This document shows positions 17,366 to 24,905 of a stretch of DNA of 52,814 nucleotides, in pieces. The stretch is taken from positions 1-52,814 of the forward strand of contig CANPTW010000017.1 in NCBI GenBank assembly GCA_947577075.1, written 5' to 3'. Each line of letters opens with the position of its first letter. Within the stretch, counting starts at the first letter, position 1. Position numbers and translations under genes: made by a program. The notes beneath the pieces were generated by a model. The model saw only the letters and a list, made by a program, of their open reading frames with translations. It was not told the DNA's origin and ran no database searches. The stretch comes from an uncultured Oscillibacter sp. GTDB taxonomy: Bacteria > Bacillota > Clostridia > Oscillospirales > Oscillospiraceae.

Positions 17366-17946
17366 TGAGGGCCCTGATTCTCATGGGCAGTCCCCGGAGG
17401 AACGGGAACACCGCCGCCCTGCTGGCCCCGTTCTGCGGAGAGCTGGCGGCGGCGGGCCTGGAGACGGAGACGGTCTGGCTCTACGACCGGGATATCCGCC
17501 CCTGCACGGCGTGCCGCCGGTGTCAGGAGGATTGGACCGTGTTCGGCTGCCCCCAGGCGGATGATGTCCCGGATCTGTTTGACAGGGTTCTGGGCAGCGG
17601 CCTGCTGGTGCTGGCCACGCCCATTTACTCCTGGTACTGCACGCCGCCCATGAAAGCCCTGCTGGACCGGCTGGTCTACGGCATGAACAAGTTCTACGGC
17701 GGGGAGAGGGGCCCCTCCCTCTGGGCGGGGAAGTCCCTGGCCCTGCTGATGACCTGCGGTTACCGCCCGGAGAGAGGGACGGACCTTTTTGAAGAGGGCA
17801 TGCGGCGCTACTGCAAGCACTCCGGCCTCCGGTATTTGGGGGGCCGCGCAGAGCGGCACCTGGGCTATGATACCGTCTTCATGGACGGGGAGAAGGAAAC
17901 CCGGGCCCGGGCCTTTGCCCGGGAGCTGGCGGCGGCGGTAACATGA
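17365..17946 (+). CDS. NADPH-dependent FMN reductase / flavodoxin-fold protein
   Basis: 193-aa flavodoxin-like protein that likely binds FMN and moves electrons from NAD(P)H or an iron-sulfur donor. The phosphate-binding loop is MGSPRRNGNTAAL (residues 8-20), TPIYSWYCTPPMKALLDR is the second FMN loop, and PCTACRRCQED carries cysteines seen in iron-sulfur flavoproteins (CxxCxxC). The ATG overlaps the previous stop by one base (TGATG), so translation is coupled to the activase pair; a supporting redox role in that operon is a reasonable inference. A bidirectional terminator follows. Confidence 0.88.
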   Translation: MRALILMGSPRRNGNTAALLAPFCGELAAAGLETETVWLYDRDIRPCTACRRCQEDWTVFGCPQADDVPDLFDRVLGSGLLVLATPIYSWYCTPPMKALLDRLVYGMNKFYGGERGPSLWAGKSLALLMTCGYRPERGTDLFEEGMRRYCKHSGLRYLGGRAERHLGYDTVFMDGEKETRARAFARELAAAVT

Positions 17947-17950
17947 GACG

Positions 17951-17983
17951 AAAAAAGCGGAGACGAACCGTCTCCGCTTTTTT
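17951..17983. terminator. bidirectional terminator between convergent genes
   Basis: AAAAAAGCGGAGACG, three-base loop, CGTCTCCGCTTTTTT: perfect stem with T runs on both strands, serving the activase operon and the SGNH hydrolase gene. Confidence 0.95.
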
Positions 17984-17999
17984 ATCGTTGCCCAAATGC

Positions 18000-18881
18000 T
18001 CAGTTCTTCTCCACAGCGGCGGCGATGGCCTCGTCCTCCAGGCTGTGGGTCCGCAGGCAGTTCAGCCAGATCCGGCACCCGGCGGGGTTCAGGTGGATTC
18101 CGTCAAAGTTCAGGTCCTTGGGAAGCAGCCCGTCCTCTCCGGTGAGGCAGGCCGCCACATCCAGAAAATAGCACGCCTTCTCCTCCGCCAGAGTCCGGAT
18201 GACCTCGTTATAGGCCGCGATGCGCCCGTTGTTGACATAGGTCTTTTTTGCCTCCTGCTTGGCGCTGACCGGGGGGAGGGACTGGAGGACCAGCTTGGCC
18301 TCGGGGTGATCCTCCCGAAGGCGGTCGATGAGCTTGGCGTACTGGTCGTGAAAGGTCTTGGTCTTGGTCCAGCCCAACTCGTTGATGCCCAGCATGACGT
18401 AGATCTTGTCGCACTCCTGCGCCGCCACCGCGTCCAGCAGGGGAATCTTCTCCCCGCTCTCCGTCTCCCAGGCGTTCTTGGAGAACACGGACTCCACCGT
18501 GGCCCCCACGGCGGTGTAAAAATGCCCCGTCTTCAGGCCGCTGTAGAGGGAGAGCCCCTCCGTCCGGGAGTCCCCCAGAAAGACCGCGCCGTCAAAATAT
18601 GTATCCTCCACCGCCGCCGTCTCCGGCAGGGGGGAGGGCGGCTCCTCCTCCGGCGGCTCTTCCTCCTCCGGCAGGGCCTTGCTCCGGAGCTCCGCGGCCT
18701 TCGAAGCCTCCCGGCTCTTGAAAGACGCCTTGCAAAGCACGGGCTCCGCCGCCTCCGCCAGCGGAGAGGTCACCGCCGCCCCGCTGGACGCGCCGGTGGT
18801 CAGCAGCAGCACTGCCGCCGCCAGAGCGGCCAGCGCATGGGTCCGCCGACGTGTCCGGCGGCTCTCCCGTTTCCCTTCCAT
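18000..18881 (-). CDS. secreted or membrane-anchored SGNH/GDSL hydrolase
   Basis: 293 aa. A basic N-terminus (KRESRRTRRRTHA) precedes one hydrophobic segment (about 15-33), suggesting a signal or anchor and action outside the membrane. An acidic Pro/Glu linker (about 72-88) leads to the SGNH domain: FLGDSRTEGL with nucleophile Ser, the GAT glycine block, LGINELG with the Asn, and NFDGIHLNPAG with the Asp/His pair. Such proteins are O-acyl esterases or related carbohydrate/cell-wall hydrolases; the substrate is not predictable. Own promoter upstream. Confidence 0.88.
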   Translation of the reverse strand: MEGKRESRRTRRRTHALAALAAAVLLLTTGASSGAAVTSPLAEAAEPVLCKASFKSREASKAAELRSKALPEEEEPPEEEPPSPLPETAAVEDTYFDGAVFLGDSRTEGLSLYSGLKTGHFYTAVGATVESVFSKNAWETESGEKIPLLDAVAAQECDKIYVMLGINELGWTKTKTFHDQYAKLIDRLREDHPEAKLVLQSLPPVSAKQEAKKTYVNNGRIAAYNEVIRTLAEEKACYFLDVAACLTGEDGLLPKDLNFDGIHLNPAGCRIWLNCLRTHSLEDEAIAAAVEKN

Positions 18882-18938
18882 AGACCGATCCCTTCCTCAT
18901 CTATCCCATCCCGGCAGGCCGGGAAATACTCTCTTTTT

Positions 18939-18967
18939 ATTATACGCGAAAACCCTCGAAAAAAGTC
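18939..18967 (-). promoter_or_regulatory. probable promoter of the SGNH hydrolase
   Basis: Minus strand: perfect TATAAT at 18939-18944 with a weak -35 (GACTTT) 17 bases ahead, in an AT-rich stretch. Confidence 0.45.
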
Positions 18968-19055
18968 GAAACAATTTGTTAAATATTTGCCGGCAAATGT
19001 TCCCCGGCCTTCCGGCTCCATCCAGTCTATGCCCGCCGGACTCCCGCTATGCCCC

Positions 19056-19970
19056 TCAGCCCCGCAGGCTGGCCGGATACTCGCCGCTCTCGTGGAGGCG
19101 CCGGAGATCCTGGGCCACGGTCTCCCGGTCCTGGTGATAGGTCATGCCGAACCACTGCCCGGCGGAGGAGAGGACGGAAACCCGCAGCGCCCCCGACCGG
19201 AGCAGCCGGTCCACCGCGTCGGGAAGAAGGCACTCCGCCCTGGGATCGTCCCCGGCCCGGCGGAGGAAGTCCTCAAAATCCCGCCGCAGAACGGGGAACG
19301 CCGAGGGCATGAAGCCCCAGAAATTCATGGAAACCACCGCGTTGGGGTCCAGAGGGCGGTCCGTCTCCAGATCCCGGAGGGTGCCGTCCGGGTAGAGCTG
19401 AATCTTCGCCGTCTCCTGGACCCGCTCCAGAAAGCCGTTCCGCTGGACGCAGATGCCCCGGGCCACGGTTCCGTGGAGGCTGGCGGTGTTTTTCAGAAGA
19501 TAGCCCACCATCGTGGCCTGCCCCGCCTCGGGGAGGCGGCGGAGCTCCCGCGCCATGGCCCGGTAGGCGTCGAAGCCGTAAAAATCGTCGGCATTGATGA
19601 CGCAGCAGGGCTCCCGCACCGCGCTCTCGGCGCAGAGGAAGGCGTGGACGGTGCCGAAGGGCTTCGTCCGCCCCTCCGGCACGGAATAGAACGAGGGGAT
19701 GGAGGAGAAGTCCTGATAGACATAGTCCACCTCCACCGGGCTTCCGTCCAGGGCGCTCCTCCCGGAGAGATAGCGGCCGCAGATGCCCTCCATCATCTCC
19801 CGCATGCCGGGCTTGATGACCAGGACCACCTTGCCGAAACCCGCCCGGAGGGCGTCATAGATGGAATATTCCATCAGGATCTCATGGTGGGGCCCGATGC
19901 CGTCCACCTGCTTGCTTCCGCCGTAGCGGGAGCCCAGCCCCGCCGCCATGACGACCAGAGTAATTTTCAT
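19056..19970 (-). CDS. NTP-transferase family nucleotidyltransferase
   Basis: 304-aa GT-A-like nucleotidyltransferase that would join a nucleoside monophosphate to a phosphorylated sugar or alcohol. N-terminal signature MAAGLGSRYGGSKQVDGIGP, substrate-strand HEILMEYSIYDA, and metal-binding NADDFYG. It resembles stand-alone sugar-1-phosphate or phosphocholine cytidylyltransferase-like proteins of Clostridia; the exact substrate is not determinable and no partner kinase is adjacent. Ribosome site is weak (AGGCGGG). It lies about 100 bases after the DUF5655-like gene and may share its transcript. Confidence 0.85.
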   Translation of the reverse strand: MKITLVVMAAGLGSRYGGSKQVDGIGPHHEILMEYSIYDALRAGFGKVVLVIKPGMREMMEGICGRYLSGRSALDGSPVEVDYVYQDFSSIPSFYSVPEGRTKPFGTVHAFLCAESAVREPCCVINADDFYGFDAYRAMARELRRLPEAGQATMVGYLLKNTASLHGTVARGICVQRNGFLERVQETAKIQLYPDGTLRDLETDRPLDPNAVVSMNFWGFMPSAFPVLRRDFEDFLRRAGDDPRAECLLPDAVDRLLRSGALRVSVLSSAGQWFGMTYHQDRETVAQDLRRLHESGEYPASLRG

Positions 19971-20072
19971 GCCTGCGCCCGCCTCTCTCTGTCTCCGGGC
20001 CTCTCCGCCCGGAATTGTTCTCCGCTTAGGATGCCCCGTTTCCCCGGCTTCCCGGGGGCGGCGCCGCCCTCT

Positions 20073-20465
20073 TCAGTCCTTTCCGCACCGGAACCGGCGG
20101 GCCTCGGCGGTCCAGGCCCAGAGGTCCCCGCCCAATTCCCCCGGGTCCGCCGGAAGGACCAGGTGGTTGGTAAACCGCCCCGGGTACGCCTCCACCGCCA
20201 GGATCAGCCAATCCGACTCCAGGGGCCGGGGCAGAAACAGCGACAGCACCGCCCCGGGGACGGCCCGGCCCCTGACGCGCTTCCCCGGCGCCGTCAGCGC
20301 GCAGAAGGGCCGGGGGTCCCGAAGCCCCACCTGGGACTTCTGGACGGCGATTTCCGCCCCGGGCCAGCGCTCCAGCGCCCCCAGGAGGAAGGCCCGGACC
20401 GACGGAAGGGCCTCCGGCTTCTCGGCGAAGAACGCCTCCGCCAGGCGCAGGGCTTCCAGGTCCAT
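20073..20465 (-). CDS. DUF5655-like small protein
   Basis: 130 aa of unknown function. The stretch VQKSQVGLRDPRPFCAL followed by FLPRPLES and a YPGRFTNH segment resembles the DUF5655 group. No catalytic motif recognised, no membrane segment. The chosen ATG overlaps the coaW stop by one base (TGATGG), showing translational coupling to pantothenate kinase; an upstream extension inside coaW is not needed. Confidence 0.75.
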   Translation of the reverse strand: MDLEALRLAEAFFAEKPEALPSVRAFLLGALERWPGAEIAVQKSQVGLRDPRPFCALTAPGKRVRGRAVPGAVLSLFLPRPLESDWLILAVEAYPGRFTNHLVLPADPGELGGDLWAWTAEARRFRCGKD

Positions 20466-21304
20466 CACTCCACCGCCCTGCGTTCCAGGCTGCACAGCCC
20501 CGCACCGATAGCCGTTGCAAAGGTGGCCCGCTCCGGTATGAGGTAGCGGATGCCGTAGAGCCGCTGAAAGTTCTCAAAATTGGGCTTCACCTGGGACAGC
20601 GTCGTCACGGAGCCGGTGAGGACCACCGTGTCGCAGCTGCAGCACCGGCAGGCCAGCACCGTCATGGTGCCGATGGCCTGAAGCACCAGGTTCACCGCCC
20701 CGGCGGCCAGGTCCGCGGGGGCCGCGTCCTCCGCCAGGTTGCCGAAGTTGGCGGCGGTAAGGGTGGGATCCAGCGTGGCGGCGGCGTCCCGGGCGATGTC
20801 CTGAATGGTGAGGTCCACCTTCCCCAGGTCCCCCTGCTCCGCCAGCTTTTTGATCTGGCCGAAGCGCTCCATATCCACCAGCTTCCGGCACAGGCCCCCC
20901 AGGGTTCCCCCGCCGATGCCGCTGCCGCAGAGGTGGCGGACGCCCTTCCCCCGCTCCGCCCAGAGAAAGGCGGTGCCGGTGCCCATGGTGGCCACCACGG
21001 CCCTCTGCTGCCCGGACATGGCCAGGGCTCCCGTGCCGCTGGCGGAAAACTCGTCCACCTTGCAGGTGGGCAGGCCGTAGATATCCCCCTCTACATGGGA
21101 CGCCCCCACCCCGGTGAGAACCACCCGGCCCACGTCCGCCAGGGACAGCCCGCTGCCGGAGAGATAGCTTCCAAACGCGCCGTAAAGGCTGGTCAGGGGA
21201 TCCTCCGCCTGAACGCGGAGGGTGGAGAGGAGGCCGCCCTCCTGGTCAAGGCCCACGATCTTCGTGGTGGTGCCGCCGATGTCGATGCCGAGGATGATGT
21301 TCAT
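20465..21304 (-). CDS. coaW: type II pantothenate kinase
   Basis: Phosphorylates pantothenate, the first step of coenzyme A synthesis, in the cytosol. 279 aa of the ASKHA fold: phosphate 1 loop GIDIGGTTTK (residues 6-15), TGVGASHV, DEFSASGTGAL, adenosine-side ATMGTGTAFL and GSGIGGGTLGGLC, and a C-terminal TGSVTTLSQ. This fits the CoaW type common in Clostridia and staphylococci, which is usually not feedback-inhibited by CoA. First gene of a short operon with the DUF5655-like gene; consensus promoter upstream. Confidence 0.92.
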   Translation of the reverse strand: MNIILGIDIGGTTTKIVGLDQEGGLLSTLRVQAEDPLTSLYGAFGSYLSGSGLSLADVGRVVLTGVGASHVEGDIYGLPTCKVDEFSASGTGALAMSGQQRAVVATMGTGTAFLWAERGKGVRHLCGSGIGGGTLGGLCRKLVDMERFGQIKKLAEQGDLGKVDLTIQDIARDAAATLDPTLTAANFGNLAEDAAPADLAAGAVNLVLQAIGTMTVLACRCCSCDTVVLTGSVTTLSQVKPNFENFQRLYGIRYLIPERATFATAIGAGLCSLERRAVE

Positions 21305-21357
21305 AGCCCGTCCTCCTGTGGGGCCCGTCCCAATACGGCGGGCCCGATCTCCCTGCC

Positions 21358-21386
21358 ATTATGAAGCATGAAAGCGGAAATGTCAA
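21358..21386 (-). promoter_or_regulatory. sigma-A promoter of coaW
   Basis: Minus strand: TTGACA, 17-base spacer, CATAAT; 54 bases before coaW. Confidence 0.75.
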
Positions 21387-21538
21387 CAGGGCCGGGGCGC
21401 CCTCGGAGGCGGTCCCGGCGGTGAACCGGGCCCGCGGAGGGACGGGGAACGCGCCCCTCCCCCCTTGGTGCTTCCCCATTTTATCGCTTTTGGGCAGATT
21501 GTTTTAAATGACCGGCGATTTCTTATGCTATTTATGTA

Positions 21539-21567
21539 TTGCTTTCCAGAAAATGAACGATTATAAT
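21539..21567 (+). promoter_or_regulatory. sigma-A promoter of ppdK
   Basis: TTGCTT, 17-base spacer, perfect TATAAT. Start of transcription should fall just before the palindrome at 21581. The gap 21305-21650 holds only the two divergent promoters and this operator. Confidence 0.75.
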
Positions 21568-21580
21568 GGTAAGGCATTTG

Positions 21581-21594
21581 GGCAAACGTTTGCC
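21581..21594. promoter_or_regulatory. LacI-family operator in the ppdK leader
   Basis: GGCAAACGTTTGCC is a perfect 14-bp palindrome beginning about 13 bases after the -10 box, where a bound repressor would block RNA polymerase. The core GCAAACGTTTGC is of LacI/PurR/CcpA type. A near-identical site precedes the activase operon (13057-13072). Confidence 0.65.
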
Positions 21595-21650
21595 AAGCGG
21601 ACGGCGGGAACCGCCGCCCGGCGGACGCAAAGAAAAACGGAGGAATGAAA

Positions 21651-24278
21651 ATGAGCAAAAAGTACTGCTACCTGTTCACCGAAGGCAACGCAAACATGCG
21701 GGAGCTGCTGGGCGGCAAGGGCGCGAACCTGGCCGAGATGACCAACATCGGCCTGCCCGTTCCCCAGGGCTTCACCATCACCACCGAGGCCTGCACCCAG
21801 TATTATGAGGACGGCCAGAAAATCAACGACGAAATCTTTGCCGAGATCATGGAGTATATCGCCAAAATGGAGTCCATCACCAGCAAGAAGTTCGGCGACC
21901 TGGAAAATCCCCTGCTGGTCTCCGTCCGCTCCGGCGCCCGGGCCTCCATGCCCGGCATGATGGACACCATCCTGAACTTAGGCCTCAACGAGGACGTGGT
22001 CCAGGTGCTGATCCGCAAATCCGGCAACCCCCGCTGGGCCTGGGACTGCTACCGCCGCTTCATCCAGATGTATTCCGACGTCGTCATGGAGGTGGGCAAG
22101 AAGTACTTCGAGCAGCTCATTGACCAGATGAAGGAGAAAAAGGGCGTCACCCAGGACGTGGAGCTCACCGCCGAGGACCTTCAGGAGCTGGCGGGCCAGT
22201 TCAAGGCCGAGTACAAGAGCAAGCTGGGCGTGGACTTCCCCTCCGATCCCAAGGAGCAGCTGATGGGCGCCGTCAAGGCCGTCTTCCGCTCCTGGGACAA
22301 CCCCCGCGCAAACGTTTACCGCCGGGACAACGACATCCCCTATTCCTGGGGCACCGCCGTCAACGTCCAGTCCATGGCCTTCGGCAACATGGGAGACGAC
22401 TGCGGCACGGGCGTGGCCTTCACCCGGAACCCCGCCACCGGCGAGAAGAAGCTCTTCGGCGAGTTCCTGACCAACGCCCAGGGCGAGGACGTGGTGGCCG
22501 GCGTCCGGACCCCCATGCCCATCAGCGAGATGGCCGACAAGTTCCCCGAGGCCTTCGCCCAGTTTGAGAACGTCTGCAAGATCCTGGAGGACCACTACCG
22601 GGACATGCAGGACATGGAATTCACCGTGGAGGCCGGGAAGCTGTACATGCTCCAGACCCGCAACGGCAAGCGCACCCCCGCCGCCGCCCTGAAGATCGCC
22701 TGCGACCTGGTGGACGAGGGCATGATCGACGAGAAGAAGGCCGTGGCCATGATCGAGCCCCGGTCCCTGGACACCCTGCTCCATCCCCAGTTTGACGCCG
22801 TGGCCCTGAAGAAGACCGCGGTCATCGGCAAGGCCCTGGGCGCCTCTCCGGGCGCCGCCAGCGGCAAGATCGTCTTCTCCGCCGAAGAGGCCAAGGAGTG
22901 GGCCGCCCGGGGCGAGAAGGTGGTTCTGGTCCGGCTGGAGACCTCTCCCGAGGACATCGAGGGCATGAAGGCCGCCCAGGGCATCCTGACCGTCCGGGGC
23001 GGCATGACCTCCCACGCCGCCGTGGTGGCCCGGGGCATGGGCAAGTGCTGCGTCTCCGGCTGCGGCGAGATCAAGATGGACGAGGAGAACAAAAAGTTCG
23101 ACCTGGCCGGCAAGACCTTCCACGAGGGCGACTGGCTGAGCCTGGACGGCTCCACCGGCAGCATCTATGACGGCGCCGTGCCCACGGTGGACGCCACCAT
23201 CGGCGGCGAGTTCGGCCGGGTCATGGGCTGGGCGGACAAGTACCGCCGCCTCCAGGTCCGCACCAACGCCGACACCCCCCACGACGCCGCCCAGGCCCGG
23301 AAGTTCGGCGCCCAGGGCATCGGCCTGTGCCGCACGGAGCACATGTTCTTCAACGAGGACCGCATCCCCGCCATCCGGGAGATGATCTGCTCCGACACCG
23401 TGGAGCAGCGGGAGAAGGCCCTGGCCCGCCTGGAGCCCATGCAGCAGAGCGACTTCGAGGGCATCTATGAGGCCATGGAGGGCTGCCCCGTGACCATCCG
23501 CTTCCTGGACCCCCCCCTGCACGAGTTCGTCCCCACCGAGGAGGCCGACATTGCCAAGCTGGCCGCCGACATGGGCAAAACCGTGGAGGACATCAAGGCC
23601 ATCATCGCCGGGCTCCATGAGTTCAACCCCATGATGGGCCACCGCGGCTGCCGCCTGGCCGTCACCTATCCCGAGATTGCCGCCATGCAGACCCGGGCCG
23701 TCATCAAGGCCGCGCTGAACGTCCAGGCCCGGCACCCCGAGTGGACCATGGTTCCCGAGATCATGATTCCCCTGGTGGGCGAGGTCAAGGAGCTGAAGTA
23801 CGTCAAGGGCGTCGTGGTGGAAACCGCCGACAAGCTCATTAAAGAGGCGGGCTCCGGCATGAAGTACCTGGTGGGCACCATGATCGAAATCCCCCGGGCC
23901 GCCATCACGGCCGACGAGATTGCCAAGGAGGCGGACTTCTTCTCCTTCGGCACCAACGACCTGACCCAGATGACCTTCGGCTTCTCCCGGGACGACGCCG
24001 GGAAGTTCCTGGACGCCTACTACGACCGGAAGATCTACGAGAACGATCCCTTTGCCAAGCTGGACCAGAACGGCGTGGGCCGCCTGGTGGAAATGGCCGC
24101 GAAGCTGGGCCGGGGCGCCAACTCCGCCCTGCACCTGGGCATCTGCGGTGAGCACGGCGGCGACCCCTCCAGCGTGGAGTTCTGCCACCGCACCGGCCTG
24201 GACTACGTGTCCTGCTCTCCCTTCCGCGTGCCCATCGCCCGTCTGGCGGCGGCGCAGGCGGCCATCAAGGAGGGCTGA
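21651..24278 (+). CDS. ppdK: pyruvate, phosphate dikinase
   Basis: Reversibly makes phosphoenolpyruvate, AMP and pyrophosphate from pyruvate, ATP and phosphate; in anaerobic Clostridia it serves glycolysis or gluconeogenesis. 875 aa, the usual length. N-terminal ATP-grasp domain (GGKGANLAEM, SVRSGARASMPGMMDTILNL), the phosphohistidine domain with His455 in GGMTSHAAVVARG (same number as in Clostridium symbiosum PPDK), and the C-terminal TIM barrel with SFGTNDLTQMTFGFSRDD and Cys832 in GICGEHGGDP. Start at the second ATG, 7 bases after GGAGG. Controlled by its own promoter and a LacI-type palindrome. Confidence 0.98.
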   Translation: MSKKYCYLFTEGNANMRELLGGKGANLAEMTNIGLPVPQGFTITTEACTQYYEDGQKINDEIFAEIMEYIAKMESITSKKFGDLENPLLVSVRSGARASMPGMMDTILNLGLNEDVVQVLIRKSGNPRWAWDCYRRFIQMYSDVVMEVGKKYFEQLIDQMKEKKGVTQDVELTAEDLQELAGQFKAEYKSKLGVDFPSDPKEQLMGAVKAVFRSWDNPRANVYRRDNDIPYSWGTAVNVQSMAFGNMGDDCGTGVAFTRNPATGEKKLFGEFLTNAQGEDVVAGVRTPMPISEMADKFPEAFAQFENVCKILEDHYRDMQDMEFTVEAGKLYMLQTRNGKRTPAAALKIACDLVDEGMIDEKKAVAMIEPRSLDTLLHPQFDAVALKKTAVIGKALGASPGAASGKIVFSAEEAKEWAARGEKVVLVRLETSPEDIEGMKAAQGILTVRGGMTSHAAVVARGMGKCCVSGCGEIKMDEENKKFDLAGKTFHEGDWLSLDGSTGSIYDGAVPTVDATIGGEFGRVMGWADKYRRLQVRTNADTPHDAAQARKFGAQGIGLCRTEHMFFNEDRIPAIREMICSDTVEQREKALARLEPMQQSDFEGIYEAMEGCPVTIRFLDPPLHEFVPTEEADIAKLAADMGKTVEDIKAIIAGLHEFNPMMGHRGCRLAVTYPEIAAMQTRAVIKAALNVQARHPEWTMVPEIMIPLVGEVKELKYVKGVVVETADKLIKEAGSGMKYLVGTMIEIPRAAITADEIAKEADFFSFGTNDLTQMTFGFSRDDAGKFLDAYYDRKIYENDPFAKLDQNGVGRLVEMAAKLGRGANSALHLGICGEHGGDPSSVEFCHRTGLDYVSCSPFRVPIARLAAAQAAIKEG

Positions 24279-24343
24279 TTCCCTCCCCTCTGCGGGGAAG
24301 CTCCCCCGGGTCCCCCCGGGCTGCGGGTTGATTCACCCGTTTC

Positions 24344-24382
24344 AAAATAGAGTGTGCCGCCCGGCGGCACACTCTATTTTTT
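24344..24382 (+). terminator. terminator behind ppdK
   Basis: Stem TAGAGTGTGCCGC / GCGGCACACTCTA with a tight loop followed by TTTTTT. The adjoining 24279-24454 carries nothing else. Confidence 0.92.
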
Positions 24383-24454
24383 CCTCCCCGCCCCGGTCCG
24401 CCCGGCGCGGGAGGCCCCCAGCCTCTCAGGGTGAAAAATTCCCCCATTTTCCTC

Positions 24455-24483
24455 TTGACATTTGCCGGAATTTCCTGTAAACT
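24455..24483 (+). promoter_or_regulatory. sigma-A promoter of ylxM-ffh
   Basis: Consensus TTGACA, 17-base spacer, TAAACT; 52 bases before the ylxM start. Confidence 0.8.
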
Positions 24484-24535
24484 AATCTCCGTTGTAAAGC
24501 GCCGGAGCTTTACAGATTAGGAGGGAGCCCTTCTT

Positions 24536-24901
24536 GTGAAGAATCAGACCTATCGCATGACCATGCTCTTCGATTTTTACGGAGAGCTCCTGACCGAGCG
24601 GCAGAAGGAATTCTTCGACCTCTATTACAACGAGGACCTCTCTCTGGCCGAGATCGCCGAAAACGCGGGCATCTCCCGCCAGGGCGTCCGGGACGTCATC
24701 GTCCGGGCCGAGGCCGCCATGCAGGAGGTGGAGGACAAGACCGGCATCATCAAGCGCTTCCTCTCCCGAAGCGCCCATATCGACGCCATCTCCAAAGCCG
24801 CTGAGGAGATCTCCACCCTCAACTACCGCTATTATGAGGACCGGCGCCTGACAGAGCTGGCGGACGTCATCCGCCGGGAAGCCGCCGCGCTGAAGGAATG
24901 A
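24536..24901 (+). CDS. ylxM: YlxM family helix-turn-helix SRP-associated protein
   Basis: 121 aa. A sigma-70 region 4-like helix-turn-helix (LSLAEIAENAGISRQGVRD, about 36-54) is preceded by the LLTERQKEFFDLYYNEDLS stretch characteristic of YlxM/p13. In Firmicutes it is encoded with ffh and modulates the signal recognition particle GTPase. GTG start with AGGAGGG about 10 bases ahead. Ends 4 bases before ffh, so one transcript. Confidence 0.93.
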   Translation: MKNQTYRMTMLFDFYGELLTERQKEFFDLYYNEDLSLAEIAENAGISRQGVRDVIVRAEAAMQEVEDKTGIIKRFLSRSAHIDAISKAAEEISTLNYRYYEDRRLTELADVIRREAAALKE

Positions 24902-24905
24902 GCTT

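Noticed and set aside
17943-20546. Plus-strand frame of more than 860 codons
   Set aside because: It crosses a terminator and lies opposite three recognisable minus-strand genes (SGNH hydrolase, nucleotidyltransferase, DUF5655-like); composition is typical of antisense frames in GC-rich genomes.
21581-21594. CcpA catabolite-response element at ppdK
   Set aside because: The core fits the LacI superfamily, but the outer bases G...C replace the T...A expected at cre ends, and a matching variant precedes the activase operon; left as an unspecified LacI-type operator.
21978-24188. Minus-strand frame of more than 700 codons opposite ppdK
   Set aside because: Antisense shadow; no ribosome site, no family resemblance, and ppdK is complete.
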